Shown one piece after another: positions 61,313-64,000 of a stretch of DNA of 64,000 bases. Made by a program: the position numbers and the translations under genes. The notes under the pieces are model-generated. The model worked only from the letters and a program-made list of their open reading frames with translations, was not told the origin of the DNA and made no database searches. The first letter of the stretch is position 1. Every line of letters starts with the position of its first letter. Source of the stretch: Oceanospirillaceae bacterium (GTDB taxonomy: Bacteria; Pseudomonadota; Gammaproteobacteria; Pseudomonadales; Oceanobacteraceae); assembly GCA_002724925.1 (NCBI GenBank), contig PBQA01000013.1, positions 310,001-374,000 on the forward strand. The letters are read 5' to 3'.

Positions 61313-62247
61313 CCATTTCTCCTGAGTTAGCACATACCACGGTTTTACTGAATGAGACGGTGGATGGATGCGTTATTGATCCGGACGGTGTGTATGTCGA
61401 TGGCACATTTGGTCGCGGCGGACATAGCCGGCAGCTGCTGAGTAAGCTCGGGAATCAGGGGCGCCTGATTGGTTTTGATAAAGATCCCCGTGCCATTGAA
61501 AGTGGCAATGAGCTGGCAGCTGAAGATGCACGCTTTCAGATAGTGCAATCCAGCTTTGCAGATATGAGGTCTGCTCTCGCCAGTCTTGGTATCGAGAAAG
61601 TGAATGGCATTCTGTTGGATCTTGGGGTGTCGTCTCCTCAGCTGGACGATGCTGAGCGTGGATTCAGCTTTATGAAAGATGGCCCTCTCGATATGCGTAT
61701 GAATCCGGACTCGGGCATCAGCGCTGCAGAGTGGGTGGCCACAACACCAGAATCAGAAATTGCCCGAGTGTTGAAAGAATACGGGGAAGAGCGTTTCGCG
61801 AGACGCATGGCAAGAGTGCTCGTTGAAAAGCGAAAAAATGAAGAAATCACCCGGACACTTCAGCTTGCAGAAATAATTAAACATGCGAACCCCGCGTGGG
61901 AGAAACATAAGCATCCTGCTACACGTGCGTTTCAGGCAATCAGAATCGCAGTGAATAACGAGCTGGGTGATCTGGAAAATGTACTGGCTGACAGTGTCGA
62001 CCTTCTTTTGCCAGCTGGGCGTCTCTCGGTGATTAGCTTTCACTCGCTGGAAGATCGGATGGTCAAGCGCTTTATCCGCGCCCAGGAAAAAGGAAAAGAT
62101 CTGCCGCCGGGGTTACCTGTTATGGAAGATCAGCTTGGCAAAACAATGAAAAAAATCGGCAAAGCAATCATGCCGACTAGAGCTGAGATTGATCGTAATC
62201 CACGTGCGCGCAGTGCTGTATTAAGAATTGCTGAGCGCTTGGCATGA
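61309..62247 (+). CDS. rsmH: 16S rRNA (cytosine-1402-N4)-methyltransferase RsmH
   Basis: 312 residues, GTG start at 61309 overlapping the mraZ stop (GTGA). SAM site [20 protein letters not shown], then [62 protein letters not shown]-type block ([20 protein letters not shown]) and [17 protein letters not shown]. It methylates C1402 in the ribosomal P site. It overlaps ftsL by 4 nt. Confidence 0.97.
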   Translation: MTISPELAHTTVLLNETVDGCVIDPDGVYVDGTFGRGGHSRQLLSKLGNQGRLIGFDKDPRAIESGNELAAEDARFQIVQSSFADMRSALASLGIEKVNGILLDLGVSSPQLDDAERGFSFMKDGPLDMRMNPDSGISAAEWVATTPESEIARVLKEYGEERFARRMARVLVEKRKNEEITRTLQLAEIIKHANPAWEKHKHPATRAFQAIRIAVNNELGDLENVLADSVDLLLPAGRLSVISFHSLEDRMVKRFIRAQEKGKDLPPGLPVMEDQLGKTMKKIGKAIMPTRAEIDRNPRARSAVLRIAERLA

Positions 62248-62495
62248 CATGGGGAAATTCAGTGCTTTGGGGAGCGGTGCTTATATCTGCAATATCGCAG
62301 TTGAGTGTTGTTACCTGGAATCGCGATTTGCTGCAGGTTTGGCAGAAAGCAGACGCTGACCGTCAAGCGCTGGCTGAAGAGCATAGTCGTCTTGTGCTCG
62401 AGAAAAGTACGCTTACGGCCCATGGACGAATAGACACTCTGGCGCGAAAGCGCCTAGGAATGAAAGAACCAGAAAATACACGGGTTTTCCGCTGA
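62244..62495 (+). CDS. ftsL: Cell division protein FtsL
   Basis: 83 residues, short bitopic protein: one membrane segment (about 4-24, [21 protein letters not shown]), then a periplasmic leucine-zipper-like coil (about 30-65) ending in [15 protein letters not shown]. It joins FtsB and FtsQ to activate the septal synthase FtsWI. Identified from size, topology, the RLGM motif and the rsmH-ftsI context. Overlaps both neighbours (4 nt and 1 nt). Confidence 0.93.
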   Translation: MTWGNSVLWGAVLISAISQLSVVTWNRDLLQVWQKADADRQALAEEHSRLVLEKSTLTAHGRIDTLARKRLGMKEPENTRVFR

Positions 62496-64000
62496 TGGCA
62501 CTTGAAGAAAATGAGTTGAAAGAAGGTATTCAACGCTGGCGCTTTGCGCTGGTGCTGGGTGCGTTTGCTCTTCTGCTTTTCGTCGTCGCTGCCCGTCTGG
62601 TGATGCTGCATACCGTCGAGCAACCCTTTCTGTTTGAACAAGGCGAAAAAAGAACCGTACGGAGTGAAGTACAGCCAGCTACCCGCGGCATGATTGTTGA
62701 TCGCCACGGTGAGCCGCTGGCGGTCAGTACGCCGGTAACAACACTCTGGGTAAATCCTCAGCAAATAGACTCTTCTGAACTATCACTCGTTGCTCCGCTA
62801 CTGGAATTGAACGGCGCAGAACTGAAACGTCGGGTTGATCGTGCGCAACGTCAGGGGCGCAGCTTTTATTATGTGAAACGTCAGGTTGAGCCTGAAATTG
62901 CTACCCAGGTGTTGAATAAAAAAATCGCTGGCTTGTACGGCGATACGGATTTTCGACGCTACTACCCAGCGGCAGAGGTTACTTCCCATACATTGGGCCT
63001 GGTAAATATTGATGGTAAGGGTCAGGAAGGGTTAGAGCTTGCATTTGACGATTATCTGTCAGGGAAAGCAGGCTCTCGCCAAGTCGTAAAAGACCTCTAC
63101 GGTAACGTGATTAAGCAACTCGGTGTTAAAGCCGTTGCTGAACCCGGTAATGATCTTCAATTAACCATTGATCTGCGTCTGCAATATATCGCGTATCGTG
63201 AATTAAAAGCGGTAGTGCAGTCTCACCATGCGACCGCAGGCAGTGCTGTTATGCTGGATGCTAAGACAGGTGAGGTGCTGGCGCTCGTCAGTCAGCCTTC
63301 TTACAACCCAAATAACAGGGCTGATCTGAAGCCCGGAAATATGCGTAACCGTGCTGTTGCCGATCTTGTCGAGCCGGGTTCGACTATGAAGCCATTTACT
63401 GTCGCGGCTGCGATAGAAAGTGGTCGGTATTCTCCGGATACGATTGTTGATACTTCGCCAGGCTGGATAAGAGTCAAAAGGAAAGCGATTCGGGATCACC
63501 GTAATTATGGTGAGCTGGACCTGACAGGGATTATTACCAAATCGAGCAATGTGGGGGTATCGAAGTTAGCTCAGGACCTTGGGCCAGATTCGATGTGGCA
63601 ATTTTTCGATCATGCAGGGCTGGGCCGCCCCGGCACATTGGGCTTCCCCGGAGAAGCAGTGGGTAGTATGCCCTACCCGGAACAAATGGATGACCTTCGT
63701 CTTTCGACCGTATCTTATGGATACGGTCTTTCCGTTTCTCCACTGCAGTTGGCTGAGTCCTATACCAGTTTCACAGATGGCTGTCGTGAGCACGTTTCAC
63801 TCTTGATGTCGCAAGTAGGTCAGCAACCTTGTGAACGAGTTATGTCTGAGAAAACTGCACGACAGATTCTCGATATGTTAGGGACTGTCGTTGGTCCAAA
63901 AGGTACTGGTAAACGCGCAGCTGTCGATGGCTATCTGGTCGGTGGCAAAACCGGAACGGCTCACAAAGTTGGTCGCGGTGGTTATGAAGATTCTGAATAC
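62495..64000 (+). CDS. ftsI: Peptidoglycan D,D-transpeptidase FtsI (PBP3), 3' truncated by window end
   Basis: 502 codons visible with no stop. ATG 62495 overlaps the ftsL stop (TGATG). An N-terminal membrane anchor (about 17-37) is followed by the pedestal domain beginning ATRGMIVDRHGEPLAVS. In the transpeptidase domain the acylated Ser296 is in EPGSTMKPF (SxxK), SSN follows in ITKSSNVGV, and KTGT is in VGGKTGTAHKVG close to the edge. It crosslinks septal peptidoglycan. Only the last part of the domain and the C-terminus are missing. Confidence 0.96.
   Translation, partial: MALEENELKEGIQRWRFALVLGAFALLLFVVAARLVMLHTVEQPFLFEQGEKRTVRSEVQPATRGMIVDRHGEPLAVSTPVTTLWVNPQQIDSSELSLVAPLLELNGAELKRRVDRAQRQGRSFYYVKRQVEPEIATQVLNKKIAGLYGDTDFRRYYPAAEVTSHTLGLVNIDGKGQEGLELAFDDYLSGKAGSRQVVKDLYGNVIKQLGVKAVAEPGNDLQLTIDLRLQYIAYRELKAVVQSHHATAGSAVMLDAKTGEVLALVSQPSYNPNNRADLKPGNMRNRAVADLVEPGSTMKPFTVAAAIESGRYSPDTIVDTSPGWIRVKRKAIRDHRNYGELDLTGIITKSSNVGVSKLAQDLGPDSMWQFFDHAGLGRPGTLGFPGEAVGSMPYPEQMDDLRLSTVSYGYGLSVSPLQLAESYTSFTDGCREHVSLLMSQVGQQPCERVMSEKTARQILDMLGTVVGPKGTGKRAAVDGYLVGGKTGTAHKVGRGGYEDSEY

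Overview
The window is a gene-dense chromosomal segment of a marine or halotolerant gammaproteobacterium, probably of the Oceanospirillales type. The evidence is the infB-rbfA-truB-rpsO-pnp order, the mraZ-rsmH-ftsL-ftsI start of the division/cell-wall cluster, a sodium-pumping oxaloacetate decarboxylase, and two neighbouring compatible-solute loci (glucosylglycerol and ectoine). The order-level placement is inference from gene content only. I see no rRNA, tRNA, CRISPR array, insertion sequence or prophage. Both ends cut genes: infB on the left and ftsI on the right.

Layout. 1-5000: translation and RNA-decay genes (infB end, rbfA, truB, rpsO, pnp) with leader hairpins and terminators. 5000-11800: accessory genes, mostly on the minus strand: a secreted subtilase with an 18-bp repeat linker, an orphan exported protein, a PhzF-like isomerase, an ODP-type diiron/MBL protein translationally overlapped with a stripped-down MCP-like protein, and a DUF3530 protein. 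11800-17400: rpe-gph-rmuC-cmoA-cmoB, then an NYN nuclease and a DUF2061 membrane protein. 17450-21200: a Fur-type palindrome, then an operon of an RHH-like protein, PspA-like, YqiJ-like and flotillin/YqiK-like genes. 21200-28000: dusC, oadGAB, an MgtC-like protein and mqo.

28400-39200 is the osmolyte region. The plus strand carries a glucosylglycerol phosphorylase, an MFS transporter and a fused phosphatase/synthase for glucosylglycerol. The minus strand carries a four-gene ectoine-degradation operon (doeB2, a diaminobutyrate transaminase, doeA, doeC). Together they suggest one osmolyte can be made and recycled while the other is used as carbon and nitrogen. A pair of inverted, covarying 52-bp repeats separates the two loci.

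39600-50900: a secreted beta-propeller protein, bfr and bfd, a membrane GGDEF-EAL protein, a REP-type inverted pair, the gcvTHP operon and an AraC-type regulator. 51000-54750: a CPA1 antiporter, a TonB-like protein and a two-cNMP/rhodanese-like protein. 54800-59700: bioFHCD divergent from bioA with a recognisable BirA operator between them. 59700-64000: a DUF502 protein, then mraZ with its operator repeats and consensus-like promoter, followed by rsmH, ftsL and ftsI in overlapping reading frames.

The most interesting items are the ODP/MCP-like pair, the osmolyte region (including a four-cysteine insert in the transaminase), the PspA-flotillin operon beside a Fur site, and the covarying intergenic repeats. 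Function calls rest on motifs read by eye; no database search was run.
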